DNA of 64,000 nt from Pseudogemmobacter faecipullorum (lineage in GTDB: Bacteria > Pseudomonadota > Alphaproteobacteria > Rhodobacterales > Rhodobacteraceae). Position numbers and translations under genes: made by a program. The notes beneath the pieces are model-generated. The model worked only from the letters and a program-made list of their open reading frames with translations. It was not told where the DNA came from and did no database searches. Positions within the stretch are counted from its first letter, which is position 1. Each line of letters starts with the position of its first letter. Location of the stretch: NCBI RefSeq assembly GCF_020539525.1, contig NZ_JACDXX010000011.1:97054-161053 (forward strand), written 5' to 3'. Of this stretch, positions 9,628-18,428 are shown piece after piece.

Positions 9628-10239
9628 TCAGTTGCGCAGGGTGAAATCGACCTTCAGACTCTGCTCGCGGATCAGCTCGGCATTGATCATATCATTGCCA
9701 TCAACATGTTCCGCCACTTCTGCCCCGGAACAGCCGAGATCGGTCCAGCGTTGAGTCAGCCGCCGCCGCAACTCCTCTTCCGGTACCTCAATATAGGCGG
9801 TCAGATCGAACAGCGGGCGCAGCTGGGCCCAGGGACCGCTGGCAAGCGCGAGATAATTGCCTTCGACCACGACATGTCTGATCTCCGGCAGCAGACGCCC
9901 GGCCGCCCCGCGCACCAGATCAAGACGGCGGTCAAACACCGGGGTAATCACCTCTTCGCCTGCCCGGATCCGGTGCAGCATCGCCGCGAGGCCCGGGATG
10001 TCAAAGGTCTCGGCAACGCCTTTGCGATGGCGCAGGCCGAGATGATCGAGCAGGATATTGTCATAATGATAGCCGTCAGCCTGGAGGATATCGGCATGGC
10101 TCAGCCGCTCGGCGAGGCGGCGGGCCATGGTGGATTTCCCCGCCCCGGGCGGACCGGCCAGCGCGATGAGAAAGCGGCTCTTCCCGGCCGAACGGCTTTC
10201 AATAAGACGGGCGAGGGCATCAAGGCTGTGATCAGACAA
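9628..10239 (-). CDS. frcK: P-loop sugar/nucleoside kinase-like protein, FrcK-like
   Basis: This 203-residue protein belongs to the uridine kinase/pantothenate kinase-like P-loop family. Walker A is GPPGAGKST at residues 29-37, and DGYHYDN near 55-61 and VVEGNYLAL near 124 match the phosphate-transfer lid and Walker B regions. FrcK of the fructose transport locus is a member of this family. The start is TTG 10239; the frame is closed by a TGA six codons upstream and no ATG occurs before residue 38. The TTG overlaps the stop of a 40-codon leader ORF (10232-10354), which suggests coupled translation. A terminator follows, so it is expressed apart from the ABC genes. Confidence 0.8.
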   Translation of the reverse strand: MSDHSLDALARLIESRSAGKSRFLIALAGPPGAGKSTMARRLAERLSHADILQADGYHYDNILLDHLGLRHRKGVAETFDIPGLAAMLHRIRAGEEVITPVFDRRLDLVRGAAGRLLPEIRHVVVEGNYLALASGPWAQLRPLFDLTAYIEVPEEELRRRLTQRWTDLGCSGAEVAEHVDGNDMINAELIREQSLKVDFTLRN

Positions 10240-10354
10240 TGCTCTGCCCCGATTTCAGGATCAGCGCAGGGGTGCTGGTGACCCCGTCAGGCAGAGCCAT
10301 CTGTGAAAACGTCGCGATTTTCCCGATTTTTGCAATGTCAGCAAAGAACAGCAA
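10232..10354 (-). CDS. Putative 40-residue leader ORF translationally coupled to the kinase
   Basis: A short ORF of 40 codons from TTG 10354 (or GTG 10360) has GGAGGAGG six to eight bases upstream, a much better ribosome site than the kinase itself has. Its stop (ATTGTCTGA) overlaps the kinase TTG start, so ribosomes ending here could restart on the kinase. The product ends TPALILKSGQSIV and has no recognised domain, though the TP dipeptide with a following strand recalls thioredoxin folds. It could also be the remnant of a longer protein. In-frame TGA and TAG codons lie just upstream, so it does not extend. Confidence 0.4.
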   Translation of the reverse strand: MLFFADIAKIGKIATFSQMALPDGVTSTPALILKSGQSIV

Positions 10355-10622
10355 GGGCACCTCCTCCAGGATCTATTTTCAATCTGCTATAATAAATAAT
10401 CAAGCCAAAAGCTGGCCTGGGAAGAAGTGCCGTCCTGTGGATGGGCAGAAAGCGAGACGCCTGAGCGGTCAGCGAAAATTATCCTGAATTTAATGTATAA
10501 TAATGAATATATTATCCTTCTCGCGGAGAATGCCCGTGCAGGCGGGTGAACGGATTTTATCCCGTGAGGCCTGACTTGAATGATGTGTTTCGCTGAAAGA
10601 AAGCAGAATCACCGGGGCAGGG
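10355..10622. other. Intergenic region between the kinase leader and the hybrid kinase
   Basis: No gene is seen here. The stretch is noticeably AT-richer than its surroundings (for example around 10380-10400 and 10480-10520) and probably holds the promoter of the leader-kinase pair on the minus strand. No convincing terminator for the hybrid histidine kinase gene could be found. Confidence 0.5.
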
Positions 10623-13235
10623 TCAGGTCGCGCTATCCTCGGCGGGGCGGTGCAGCGAGGCGCTGACCGCCCTGGCCAGATCGCTTTTGCGATAGGGTTT
10701 GCGCAGCAATGTGGCCCCTTCCGGCAGATGCAGCGCGCCCGCGCCTTTGATCTGCATATAGCCCGAGGCAAAGAGGACCGGCAGCCCGGGTTGCAATGTC
10801 GCGGCCTCGCGCGCCACATCAAGCCCGGTCTGCCCTTCGGGCAACAGAATATCGGTGAACAGCAGATCAAACGGGCCTTGCGCCAGCGCCTCACGGGCCG
10901 CAGCCGCATCCGGCACCATCCGCACCTGGTAGCCGAGGGAGAGCAGCATATCGGCCGCGGTCTCGCGCACCAGAGGATCATCCTCCACCAGCAGTATATG
11001 CTGGCCCCGCCCCGGTTTATTGCCGCGCTCCGGGGCCTCAACGGGCCCGCCGCCTATGGCGTTGCCCGGCACAGCCCCTGCCAGCGGCAGGCGGATCTGC
11101 ACCCTGGTGCCTGCGCCAGCGCGGCTTTCGACCGCGATCTCGCCCCCCGACTGGGCAATAAAGCCATAGACCATGCTCAGCCCCAGGCCCGAGCCGCGCC
11201 CGTTGTTCTTGGTGGTGAAAAACGGCTCATAGATCCGCGCCAGCACGTCCTGCGACATGCCGATGCCCTGATCAGCGACCGTCAGCGTGAGCGCTCCCTC
11301 GCTCAGCGCGGCGCTGATGGTGACGGTGCCGCCCTCGGGCAAGGCGTCGCGGGCGTTGAACAACAGGTTCAGCACTGCGTTTTCCAGCTGACCCGGATCA
11401 ACCAGAATGGCCGGCAGGTCAGGCCCGATATCGGCCCGGATCTCGACCGTGGGCGCGAGGCGATAGCCCAGCAGTTCCAGAAGGTTGAACATCAGCTCAT
11501 CCACCCGGGTCAGTTCCGGCTGCAGCGCCTGCTGGCGCGAGAAGGCCAGCAGGCGCTCGGTCACCGAAGCCGCGCGTTCCGTTGCATCGAGCGCGCGCAG
11601 AATCCGGGGGGATAGTTCGGGGTCTTCGTAAAGGCGGTCCTGCAGCATCTGCAGATTACCGCTGATCGCGGCGAGAAAATTGTTGAAATCATGGGCGATG
11701 CCCCCCGTCAGCTGCCCCACCGCCTCCATCCGCTGCGCCTGGTGCAGCTGGCGCTCAATGCGGCGGCGATCCGTCTGATCCATATAGACGGTGACAAATC
11801 CGCCCTCGGGCATCGGCTGGCTGCGGATCTCGATCACCCGCCCGTCGGGGTGGTGCATCTCATATGAGGCGGCGCTGCTGCTGCGCAGATCCACCGTTTC
11901 AGGATGAGAGATCTGGCCGCCATCCAGCCCGTGCAGCGTTACCCCCGCTGCCTGCATCGCCCCCGCGATGGCGCCAAAGCTCTGACCATGGCGGATGCGG
12001 TCGGCGGCAAGGCCGGTCATGGTCAGAAAGCGGGGATTCCAGGAAACCAGGCGCTGCTCGCGGTCAAAAACCGATATGCCGTCGCTCATATTGGCAAAGG
12101 TCGCCTCGACCAGACGGTTGCCCTCGATCACCTGTTCGGCCAGCCGCTGGCGCTCGAAACTGGCATCTTTGAAAATGCTGGCGGCGCGGGCAAGGCTGCC
12201 CAGCTCGTCACTGCGCTGCAGGCCGGGGATGGCGGCATTGCGGTCGCCTGCGGCGAGCCGCGACATCGCCCGGGTCACGGCATCGAGGTTGCGGGCCAGA
12301 TCGCTCAGCACATAAAGCGCGGTCAGCGCCGCCGCGCTCAGCGCAATCACCCCCAGAATGGTGATATTGCGTTTGGTTCGCTCGAGCGTCGCGCTCAGCG
12401 CCTGGCTTTGCGCCTCGGCGGCGGCCGAGGTTGTGGCGACGATCCCGGCCACTGCCGCGCCCATATCGGCTGACAGGGTATGGATCGAGGCCAGCAGGAA
12501 ACGGACCCGCTGCTGCGATTTCAGCTGCGCGCGGCGCAGATCGAAAAGGCTGCTCTGCTGATCCAGAAAACGCGGAATCCACTCCGCCCTGGGTGGGAAT
12601 TCAACTGCCGCCAAACTGGCCCGCACCTGGCCGAACCGGGCCTCCAGCTGATCGAGCTGCCAGATGCCTTCGGCGATCCGGGCCACCAGAATGATCTCGA
12701 CAGCCTCCGAGAACAGCTGGCGCGGCCCGGCCCAGATCGCGGCGGCAAGGGCCTCCTGGGCCTCGCTCTGGCGCTCAAACCCATATTGCAGCTCGACCAT
12801 CTCGGCCCGCAATTCCAGGGAATTCCGGCTGGCCTCCAGCATTTGCCGGGTTGCCTGCGACAGGCCGCTGGCCAGGTCGCGCACCCTTTGCCCGGCCTCA
12901 CCGGCGAAAGAGGCGCTGTCGGGCAGATCGGTCACCAGCAGACCCAGGTCACGGATCATGCCATCAATCCGCAGCGTTTCGGCCTCCAGCTGGTTCATCA
13001 CCTCAACCGAGCTGACAAAGGGGGCCAGCGCCGCCAGCGCCGTGCTCTGATGCGCGAGCCTGGTGGCGGCGAGAATATCGGGAAGGCGTTCATCACTGAG
13101 CGAGTAAAGCGCATTGCCGGTGCGATTGAGCCCGCTGATGGCCAGAATGCCTGAACCCAGCATCAGCGTCAGCATCGTGGCAATTGCGATCAGCAGCTTG
13201 GCCCGAACCGTGCGGGGCAGCGCGACTGCCGTCAT
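10623..13235 (-). CDS. Hybrid sensor histidine kinase with TorS-like sensor region
   Basis: This 870-residue membrane kinase has a first membrane helix at about 14-34, a long helical periplasmic region to about 285, and a second helix at about 292-312. Then come a HAMP region, a PAS domain starting near 375, a histidine kinase core with phospho-acceptor His515 in [12 protein letters not shown]-binding motifs near DQGIGMS and [11 protein letters not shown], and a C-terminal receiver with Asp795 in LLFTDILLP. TorS has a similar helical sensor that docks the binding protein TorT, but it also has an Hpt domain, which is absent here. The partner is probably the response regulator at 3877-4626. Confidence 0.88.
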   Translation of the reverse strand: MTAVALPRTVRAKLLIAIATMLTLMLGSGILAISGLNRTGNALYSLSDERLPDILAATRLAHQSTALAALAPFVSSVEVMNQLEAETLRIDGMIRDLGLLVTDLPDSASFAGEAGQRVRDLASGLSQATRQMLEASRNSLELRAEMVELQYGFERQSEAQEALAAAIWAGPRQLFSEAVEIILVARIAEGIWQLDQLEARFGQVRASLAAVEFPPRAEWIPRFLDQQSSLFDLRRAQLKSQQRVRFLLASIHTLSADMGAAVAGIVATTSAAAEAQSQALSATLERTKRNITILGVIALSAAALTALYVLSDLARNLDAVTRAMSRLAAGDRNAAIPGLQRSDELGSLARAASIFKDASFERQRLAEQVIEGNRLVEATFANMSDGISVFDREQRLVSWNPRFLTMTGLAADRIRHGQSFGAIAGAMQAAGVTLHGLDGGQISHPETVDLRSSSAASYEMHHPDGRVIEIRSQPMPEGGFVTVYMDQTDRRRIERQLHQAQRMEAVGQLTGGIAHDFNNFLAAISGNLQMLQDRLYEDPELSPRILRALDATERAASVTERLLAFSRQQALQPELTRVDELMFNLLELLGYRLAPTVEIRADIGPDLPAILVDPGQLENAVLNLLFNARDALPEGGTVTISAALSEGALTLTVADQGIGMSQDVLARIYEPFFTTKNNGRGSGLGLSMVYGFIAQSGGEIAVESRAGAGTRVQIRLPLAGAVPGNAIGGGPVEAPERGNKPGRGQHILLVEDDPLVRETAADMLLSLGYQVRMVPDAAAAREALAQGPFDLLFTDILLPEGQTGLDVAREAATLQPGLPVLFASGYMQIKGAGALHLPEGATLLRKPYRKSDLARAVSASLHRPAEDSAT

Positions 13236-13484
13236 TGAGCCCTCCGTAATGCCTGGAGGGGATCCTGGCAGATGCGCGGCTCTGCTCCAAGATGGTAAAG
13301 GGCTGTCAGCTCATGCTTCCCCCTGCTCCGGCAGAATAGGGCTGCGGCGAGAGCACTGGCGGAGAGAGGGAAGCTTCGGCCTCTGCGCTGTCGGCGCGCC
13401 CTGCGCCTGCCCCGTATGGGGCTGCCGCAGGGCTTTCTTACGGCGCTTCACTCCGGGCTCATGACCCGAGCTGTGGTGCGGCCC

Positions 13485-14369
13485 TCACAGCGCCCGGGCG
13501 ACGTTGCGGGCTATGGTGACGAAATTCTTCACATGGATGCCCTGATCATCAATGCGATGATTGATCGAGACCCCGGTTTTGCCAATCGAGGGGCCAAAGC
13601 TGTGGAAGCGGATGCCATTGCGCTGCATCGATCCGACCGACTGCGGGACAATCGCCAGCCCCTCGCCAACCGCCACCAGACCGATCGCGGTGTTCACATC
13701 CATGGTGAACAGAACCCGGTCGGTGTTAATCCCATGCGCGGCGCAGCTCTGCAGCACCTGATCGGCAAAACTCGGGCGCGGGAATTCAGGGTATAACACC
13801 AGCAGCTGGCCGGAAATCTCTTTCGGGGCGATGATCTGACGCCCGGGGAACAAAGTATCCGGGGCGCAGAGGATCAGCTCTTCGCTCATCAGCGGGCGCG
13901 ACAGGATCTCGCTGTCATGCAGTTCCGGCCGGGCAATGGCGAGGTCAATCTCGCGCCGGATCAGCCCGGCCTTCAGCCGGTCATTGTTCATGGGCAAAAG
14001 CGCCAGCTCGACCTCGGGGAAGTGCGCGCGGAAGGATTTTACCACATTGGGCAAAATGCCATAGACCGCCGAGCCGACATAGCCGACCCGGATCCGCCCC
14101 TCCATGCCCTGGCCGATCCGGCTGACCTCGCGTTCGGTATCGCGCACCAGGCTTTCAATCTGCAGGCCGCGTTCATGCAGGCGCTGCCCGGCCTGGGTCA
14201 GGCTGATGCCATTGCGGCCGCGGTGAAACAGCAAGACCCCGAGCTCGGTCTCAAACTGCTTGATCTGGCGCGACAGCGGTGGCTGGGCGATGCCCAGACG
14301 CTCGGCGGCCCGCCCCATATGCAATTCCTCGGCTACGGCCATAAAATACGCGAGGTAGCGAAAATTCAT
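13485..14369 (-). CDS. LysR-type regulator, CatR/BenM-like, of the catechol module
   Basis: This 294-residue LysR-type regulator has an N-terminal winged helix (residues 1-60, AAERLGIAQPPLSRQIKQFE) and an effector-binding domain from about residue 90 (GRIRVGYVGSAVYGILP). The LGIAQPPLSRQI sequence is typical of the CatR/BenM/CatM branch that answers muconate. It is the last gene of the catA-GST-catB-pcaD row on the minus strand, 55 bases after pcaD, and probably controls the divergent catA and kdgT/benD promoters. Effector identity is inferred from family and neighbours. Confidence 0.9.
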   Translation of the reverse strand: MNFRYLAYFMAVAEELHMGRAAERLGIAQPPLSRQIKQFETELGVLLFHRGRNGISLTQAGQRLHERGLQIESLVRDTEREVSRIGQGMEGRIRVGYVGSAVYGILPNVVKSFRAHFPEVELALLPMNNDRLKAGLIRREIDLAIARPELHDSEILSRPLMSEELILCAPDTLFPGRQIIAPKEISGQLLVLYPEFPRPSFADQVLQSCAAHGINTDRVLFTMDVNTAIGLVAVGEGLAIVPQSVGSMQRNGIRFHSFGPSIGKTGVSINHRIDDQGIHVKNFVTIARNVARAL

Positions 14370-14424
14370 GGCCGGCCTCTCTCAGCTGTTGCCGCTGCCG
14401 CCCTGACAGCCTGGCGCTGCCGGT

Positions 14425-15198
14425 TCAACCCCGAAAGGCCGCTATCAGCTCCGCAACCGCCTGCGGCCTTTCCGCCGGGGCGAGATGGGCGACATCTGCA
14501 AGGATCTCAGCCCGCGCCCCCGGCACGGCTGCAGCAATCGCCTGCTGATCGGCGGGCGGGGTGGCCAGATCGGCAATGCCGCCGATCACCAGCATGGGCA
14601 GGGCAAGGGCGGGCAGGTCCTGGCGCAGATCAAACAGCGCCAGCGCGGTGCAGAGCGCGGCATAGCTGCCGGCATCGGCGGCGTTGAGCGTTGCCAGCAG
14701 CTCTTCTGAAATGGGGCAGGGGGCAAAACCGGGGGCGAACCAGCGGGCTTCGGATCCGGCCCGCAGCACCCTGGTGCCTTCGCGCTGCACCAGATCGGCG
14801 CGCTCGGACCAGGCCGCAGTGCTGCCGATCTTCGCCGCCGAATTGAGCACCACCGCGCCTGACAGCAGCTCCGGGCTTTCCTTTGCCAGCTGCAGGGTGA
14901 TCGCGCCGCCGATCGAAACCCCGGCACACAGAAATTTCTCGCCCGCGGCAAAGGGCGCGACTGCGGCCCGCACCGCCGCTGCCAGCGCCGCCATGGTCAG
15001 ATCCCCGGTCGCAGCCGGTGAGGCGCCATGGCCTGGCAGATCAACGGCCAGCACCCGGAACTGCCCAGCAAGCAGGGCTGCAGTTTCACGCCACAGGACG
15101 GCGGCGGCCGTGCCCAGCGAGGGCAGCACCACCAGCAAGGGCAGATCTTCGCTGCCAGCCAGAAAGGTGGCCTTAAGCTGGGGAACGGTCACGGGCAT
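14425..15198 (-). CDS. pcaD: 3-oxoadipate enol-lactonase (beta-ketoadipate enol-lactone hydrolase)
   Basis: This 257-residue alpha/beta hydrolase opens 3-oxoadipate enol-lactone to 3-oxoadipate in the beta-ketoadipate pathway. The nucleophile is Ser95 in CAGVSIGG, the acid is Asp210 in GGIADLATP, and the base is His238 in VAHLAPAE. The oxyanion region DLPGHGAS lies at 53-60. It starts 11 bases after catB, so the two are co-transcribed. The family also contains other esterases, but the context favours PcaD. Confidence 0.87.
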   Translation of the reverse strand: MPVTVPQLKATFLAGSEDLPLLVVLPSLGTAAAVLWRETAALLAGQFRVLAVDLPGHGASPAATGDLTMAALAAAVRAAVAPFAAGEKFLCAGVSIGGAITLQLAKESPELLSGAVVLNSAAKIGSTAAWSERADLVQREGTRVLRAGSEARWFAPGFAPCPISEELLATLNAADAGSYAALCTALALFDLRQDLPALALPMLVIGGIADLATPPADQQAIAAAVPGARAEILADVAHLAPAERPQAVAELIAAFRG

Positions 15199-15209
15199 GG
15201 CAGGCTTCC

Positions 15210-16313
15210 TTATCTGCCGAGCCGGTAGCGGCTGAGTTTATCCTCATCGACCGTGACCCCGAGCCCGGCGCCCGGACGGATCACCATCTCGCCCCCGGCG
15301 ATCTGCAGCGGCTCGGTCAGCAGGTCATCACTCATATCGAGGAAGTTGGACAGCTCTGCCGCCCGGCCCGAGGTCGCCTGATAGGCCGATCCGAAGACCA
15401 GCGAGGCCATGGTGCCCAGCTGGCCGTCGATCTGATTGCCGATGTAATTCTCGACCCCGAGCGATTCTGACAGGAAGAGCACGCGCTGCGACTGGGTAAA
15501 GCCGGTGCGCGCGGTCTTGATCGAGATCGCCGTGGCCGAACCATCGAGCAGCTCGCGCACCACCTCTGCCGGGCGCGAGACGGATTCATCGGCAAAGAAC
15601 GGGATTTTGGCCTGTTTCACCAGCCAGCGCCGCCCCATCACATCATCGGCCGGGTTCAGCTCTTCGGCGAAGAGCAGATCGAGATCCTCCATCGCCCGCA
15701 GCGCCCGCGCGGAATCCGAGGCGCTCCAGCCGCGATTGCCATCAATATAGAGATCGACCTTATCGCCGAAATGCGCCCGCAGCGCCCGGCAGACCGCAAC
15801 ATCGAGCTGGAAAGGAGTGCGGCCGACCTTCACCTTAAAGGTGGTGATGCCATATTGTTCGACAAAGCTCTGCGCCACATCGACCATCTTGGCCGGATCA
15901 TCAAAGCCGATCATATGGCTGACCCGCAGCCGGTCGGTATAGCCGCCCAGCAAAGTGGTGGCCTGCTGGTTCAGCAGCTTTCCGGCCAGATCCCAGAGTG
16001 CAATATCCAGCGCCCCCTTGGCACAGGGATTGCCGACAGTGCGGTTGATCCGGGCCTGGATCTTTTCGCGCTCGAGCACATTCAGGCCAGTGATCTGCGG
16101 CGCGAAAATGCCCTCGATCACGGCTTTGATCCCGGCCTGGGTCTCACCATAGGTGAAGGGGCGCGGCGGGGCCTCGGCCTCGCCGTAAAGCCCGTCCTCG
16201 CCATGGACACGCACCAGAATATGCTCGGCCACATGCACCGCGCCCGAGGCGAATTTCAGCGGTTTCAGATAGGGAATGGCATAGGGGATCGCTTCGATCC
16301 GGGTGATTTTCAT
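15210..16313 (-). CDS. catB: Muconate cycloisomerase
   Basis: This 367-residue enolase-superfamily enzyme converts cis,cis-muconate to muconolactone. The catalytic lysines are in FKVKVG (Lys160 and Lys162) and SIKTARTG (Lys266). The metal ligands are Asp191 (YIDGN), Glu217 (FAEELNP) and Asp242 (FFADES). Length and motif order match muconate and chloromuconate cycloisomerases. Upstream is the glutathione transferase-like gene and downstream is pcaD. The expected next enzyme, muconolactone isomerase (CatC), is not encoded in the window. Confidence 0.9.
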   Translation of the reverse strand: MKITRIEAIPYAIPYLKPLKFASGAVHVAEHILVRVHGEDGLYGEAEAPPRPFTYGETQAGIKAVIEGIFAPQITGLNVLEREKIQARINRTVGNPCAKGALDIALWDLAGKLLNQQATTLLGGYTDRLRVSHMIGFDDPAKMVDVAQSFVEQYGITTFKVKVGRTPFQLDVAVCRALRAHFGDKVDLYIDGNRGWSASDSARALRAMEDLDLLFAEELNPADDVMGRRWLVKQAKIPFFADESVSRPAEVVRELLDGSATAISIKTARTGFTQSQRVLFLSESLGVENYIGNQIDGQLGTMASLVFGSAYQATSGRAAELSNFLDMSDDLLTEPLQIAGGEMVIRPGAGLGVTVDEDKLSRYRLGR

Positions 16314-16359
16314 AATTTACCTGTGCTCAGCACTGTCTGGGGCAGATCCCTGGCGGGCC

Positions 16360-17004
16360 TCAGGCCAGGGGCCGGGGATCGTCGCGGAATTCGGTCTGCA
16401 GCACCGAGGGGCGCTGGCTGAAACTGTCGTCAAACCAGGCCGTCAGCAGGGGGCGGTTTTTGCGCCAGCCCTCAGCCTCGAAGCGGAAGTCGAAATATTT
16501 CAGCGCCACGCCGATCGCCAGCTGCCCGGCGTTGAATCCGCTGGTGGAAATGCTTGTGATATTGGCCTCAAGCCAGTCGAAAACCGCAATGCTTTTGCGC
16601 CGGTATGCGTCGATCTGCGGCTGATAGCGTGCCGCTTCCGGCCGCATCCGGATCTCGACCAGCCAGGGCAAGGCAATGTCGAGCAGACCATTGCCGACCG
16701 CTTCCAGGGTCAGGACCTGCAGGCGCTGTTCCGGATCGGCGGGGAAAAGCTGCGGCCCGCTGGTTCCGGTCAGATCGGCCCATTCCATAATCACCCGGCT
16801 GTCCCAGAGCGGGCTTTGCCCCTCGCGCTCCAGCGTCGGGATTTTGCTCAAAGGGTTCAGCTGCATCAGCCCTTCATGCGGGATCAGCGGATCTGCGGCG
16901 GTGCGGATGATGCTGACCTGATCCATCAGGCCTTTTTCATGCAGTGCCACCATCGCCTTGCGGACATAGGGCGAACGCGGCGACCAGTGTAATGTCAGAG
17001 CCAT
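16360..17004 (-). CDS. Glutathione S-transferase-like protein
   Basis: This 214-residue protein has a thioredoxin-like N-terminal glutathione-binding domain (residues 1-80, beginning LTLHWSPRSPYVRKAMVA, with the IPTLEREG cis-proline turn). A helical C-terminal domain follows. It lies between catA and catB on the same strand, separated from catA by a bidirectional terminator-like hairpin. Its place in a catechol operon is unusual, and no step of the pathway needs glutathione. It could detoxify reactive quinones or act on an aromatic adduct, but no substrate can be read from sequence. Confidence 0.82.
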   Translation of the reverse strand: MALTLHWSPRSPYVRKAMVALHEKGLMDQVSIIRTAADPLIPHEGLMQLNPLSKIPTLEREGQSPLWDSRVIMEWADLTGTSGPQLFPADPEQRLQVLTLEAVGNGLLDIALPWLVEIRMRPEAARYQPQIDAYRRKSIAVFDWLEANITSISTSGFNAGQLAIGVALKYFDFRFEAEGWRKNRPLLTAWFDDSFSQRPSVLQTEFRDDPRPLA

Positions 17005-17033
17005 CGGCGGAACCTGTCAGTCAGAAAAAACAG

Positions 17034-17059
17034 GCCGGGCGCGCCTTTTTGCGCCCGGC
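17034..17059. terminator. Terminator-like hairpin between catA and the GST gene
   Basis: A perfect 9-base stem, GCCGGGCGC (17034-17042) and GCGCCCGGC (17051-17059), flanked by T runs on both strands (TTTTT to the right, and TTTTTT on the minus strand beyond 17031). It could end or attenuate catA transcription before the downstream GST-catB-pcaD genes. Confidence 0.75.
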
Positions 17060-17073
17060 TTTTTGCACAGGGC

Positions 17074-17922
17074 TCAGGCTTTCGAGAGGGTGAAGTCGAA
17101 TGCGATCTGCAGATCGACCTCCAGCTCGGGCGCGGCTTTGGTATAGGTGCCGATCAGGCTTTCTTTCACCGCAAAGACCGAGTCGTTCTCAAGATATTTG
17201 TCGCGCGAGTCGAAGACCTGGCTGATCAGACGCTTGTAGCCGTCTTTCTGCAGCATGAAATGCATATGCGAGGGGCGCATCGGATGGTGGCCCATGGCGC
17301 GGATCAGCTCACCTGCAGTGTGGTCATCGGGGATCGGATAGGCGACCGGCAGCACAGCGCGGAAGGCATAATGGCCATTCGCATCGGTGGTCAGACGACC
17401 GCGCAGGTTATAGTCGGGCTGGTTCGGATCGTGGTTCTCATAGAGACCGTTCGGAGCATCCTCCCAGACATCGACCAGCACGCCTTCGATCGGATTGCCA
17501 TTGGTATCGCGGACATGGCCCTCGAAATAGATGGTTTCCTCATTGTCAAAATGCATCTGCGAGATGGTGGCGCCCTTCGGCAGGACCGGGGGGTTCTCAC
17601 GGTAGAACGGGCCCAGCACGGTCGATTCGCTGGCGCCTTCCTCGGCACCATGGCTCAGCATATCCACCAGCACCTCAAGCCCGATGATATCCGAGAGCAG
17701 GATGAATTCCTGGCGCTTGTCATCGGTCAGCTGACCGGCACGGGCGAGGAAGTCGCAGGCAAACAGGAATTCGTCATGCTGCAGTTTCACCTCACGCGCG
17801 AAGTCATGGATATGACGGATCAGCGCGGTCAGAATGACGCGGTTGCGATCCGTGATCGGACCGTTTTTGCCCAGAGCGGCGATGACAACATCGGTGACGG
17901 TATCAATGCTTACGGCTGACAT
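17074..17922 (-). CDS. catA: Catechol 1,2-dioxygenase (intradiol ring cleavage)
   Basis: This 282-residue non-haem iron(III) dioxygenase cleaves catechol to cis,cis-muconate. A helical N-terminal dimerisation domain (about 1-100) is followed by the catalytic beta domain. The iron ligands are Tyr161 (GLYEN), Tyr195 (VAYPIP), His219 and His221 (PSHMHF), spaced as in known CatA proteins. The start has CGGAGGAGAAAG upstream. Hydroxyquinol 1,2-dioxygenase is the main alternative because sequences such as STVLGPFYREN occur in both groups. The adjoining catB, pcaD and benD genes favour catechol as the substrate. Confidence 0.88.
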   Translation of the reverse strand: MSAVSIDTVTDVVIAALGKNGPITDRNRVILTALIRHIHDFAREVKLQHDEFLFACDFLARAGQLTDDKRQEFILLSDIIGLEVLVDMLSHGAEEGASESTVLGPFYRENPPVLPKGATISQMHFDNEETIYFEGHVRDTNGNPIEGVLVDVWEDAPNGLYENHDPNQPDYNLRGRLTTDANGHYAFRAVLPVAYPIPDDHTAGELIRAMGHHPMRPSHMHFMLQKDGYKRLISQVFDSRDKYLENDSVFAVKESLIGTYTKAAPELEVDLQIAFDFTLSKA

Positions 17923-18031
17923 GTTTTCTTTCTCCTCCGAAAGTCCGCCGCCCTGACTCCCCGGTCAGCCGCGCGGGCAAACTGCTTGCGTTTTCGCCTG
18001 TGCTTGTGGGCGAGGGAGCGCCGGTTCGTCC

Positions 18032-18049
18032 AGGTATGGGGCGATACCT
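18032..18049. promoter_or_regulatory. Operator-like inverted repeat 1 (AGGTAT-N6-ATACCT)
   Basis: AGGTAT and ATACCT arms are separated by GGGGCG. The same GGTAT-N6-ATACC core recurs at 18192-18213, with centres 162 bases apart. LysR-type regulators typically bind pairs of imperfect palindromes between divergent promoters, though the spacing here differs from the ATAC-N7-GTAT sites of BenM and CatM. Confidence 0.5.
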
Positions 18050-18191
18050 TTTCGCGATATGCGCGCAAAGCCCGACCTGAAGGCGTAATATTTCTGCGCT
18101 GCGGCTATAAAGGATGACAATAACTTACCGGCGAACTCAGGCTTCCGCCCGGGCGCTGCGAAATAATGCGCCGCAATGCAGCAATAGCCTT

Positions 18192-18213
18192 GCGGGTATC
18201 GGTTGATACCCGC
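18192..18213. promoter_or_regulatory. Operator-like inverted repeat 2 (GCGGGTATC-GGTT-GATACCCGC)
   Basis: A perfect 9-base inverted repeat with a 4-base centre, containing the same GGTAT-N6-ATACC core as the site at 18032-18049. The longer and more perfect arms suggest it is the stronger site, closer to the permease promoter. It could also form a hairpin in RNA, but no T run follows. Confidence 0.5.
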
Positions 18214-18428
18214 GGATAAGTTGACTGCAGGGCCTTTCTTTCGCCTTCTGCGCCCGAGGAGCGAGGGGGCGGTTCACTGAGCAGAATCTTCCCGGGGAAG
18301 AACCATAGGATCAGAGATGCAAGGCTCTGATCTTACTGAATTTTCAGAATTTCTGGCAGCTCCGCCAAACCTGACCCCCCACGCATTAAACCGCGTCCGG
18401 GGACGATATCGTAATGGGAGGATATCAC

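Larger units (their letters stand above)
17923..18428. promoter_or_regulatory. Divergent control region between catA and the KdgT-like permease gene
   Basis: This 506-base spacer separates catA (minus) from the permease and benD (plus) and holds no credible gene. It contains two copies of a GGTAT-N6-ATACC inverted repeat (18032-18049 and 18192-18213). An AT-rich stretch between them, near 18085-18130, may hold promoter elements. The LysR protein at 13485-14369 is the obvious candidate regulator. Confidence 0.65.

Noticed and set aside
17074..17922. Annotation as hydroxyquinol 1,2-dioxygenase
   Set aside because: Some sequence blocks would fit, but catB, pcaD and benD neighbours point to catechol; kept as an alternative only.
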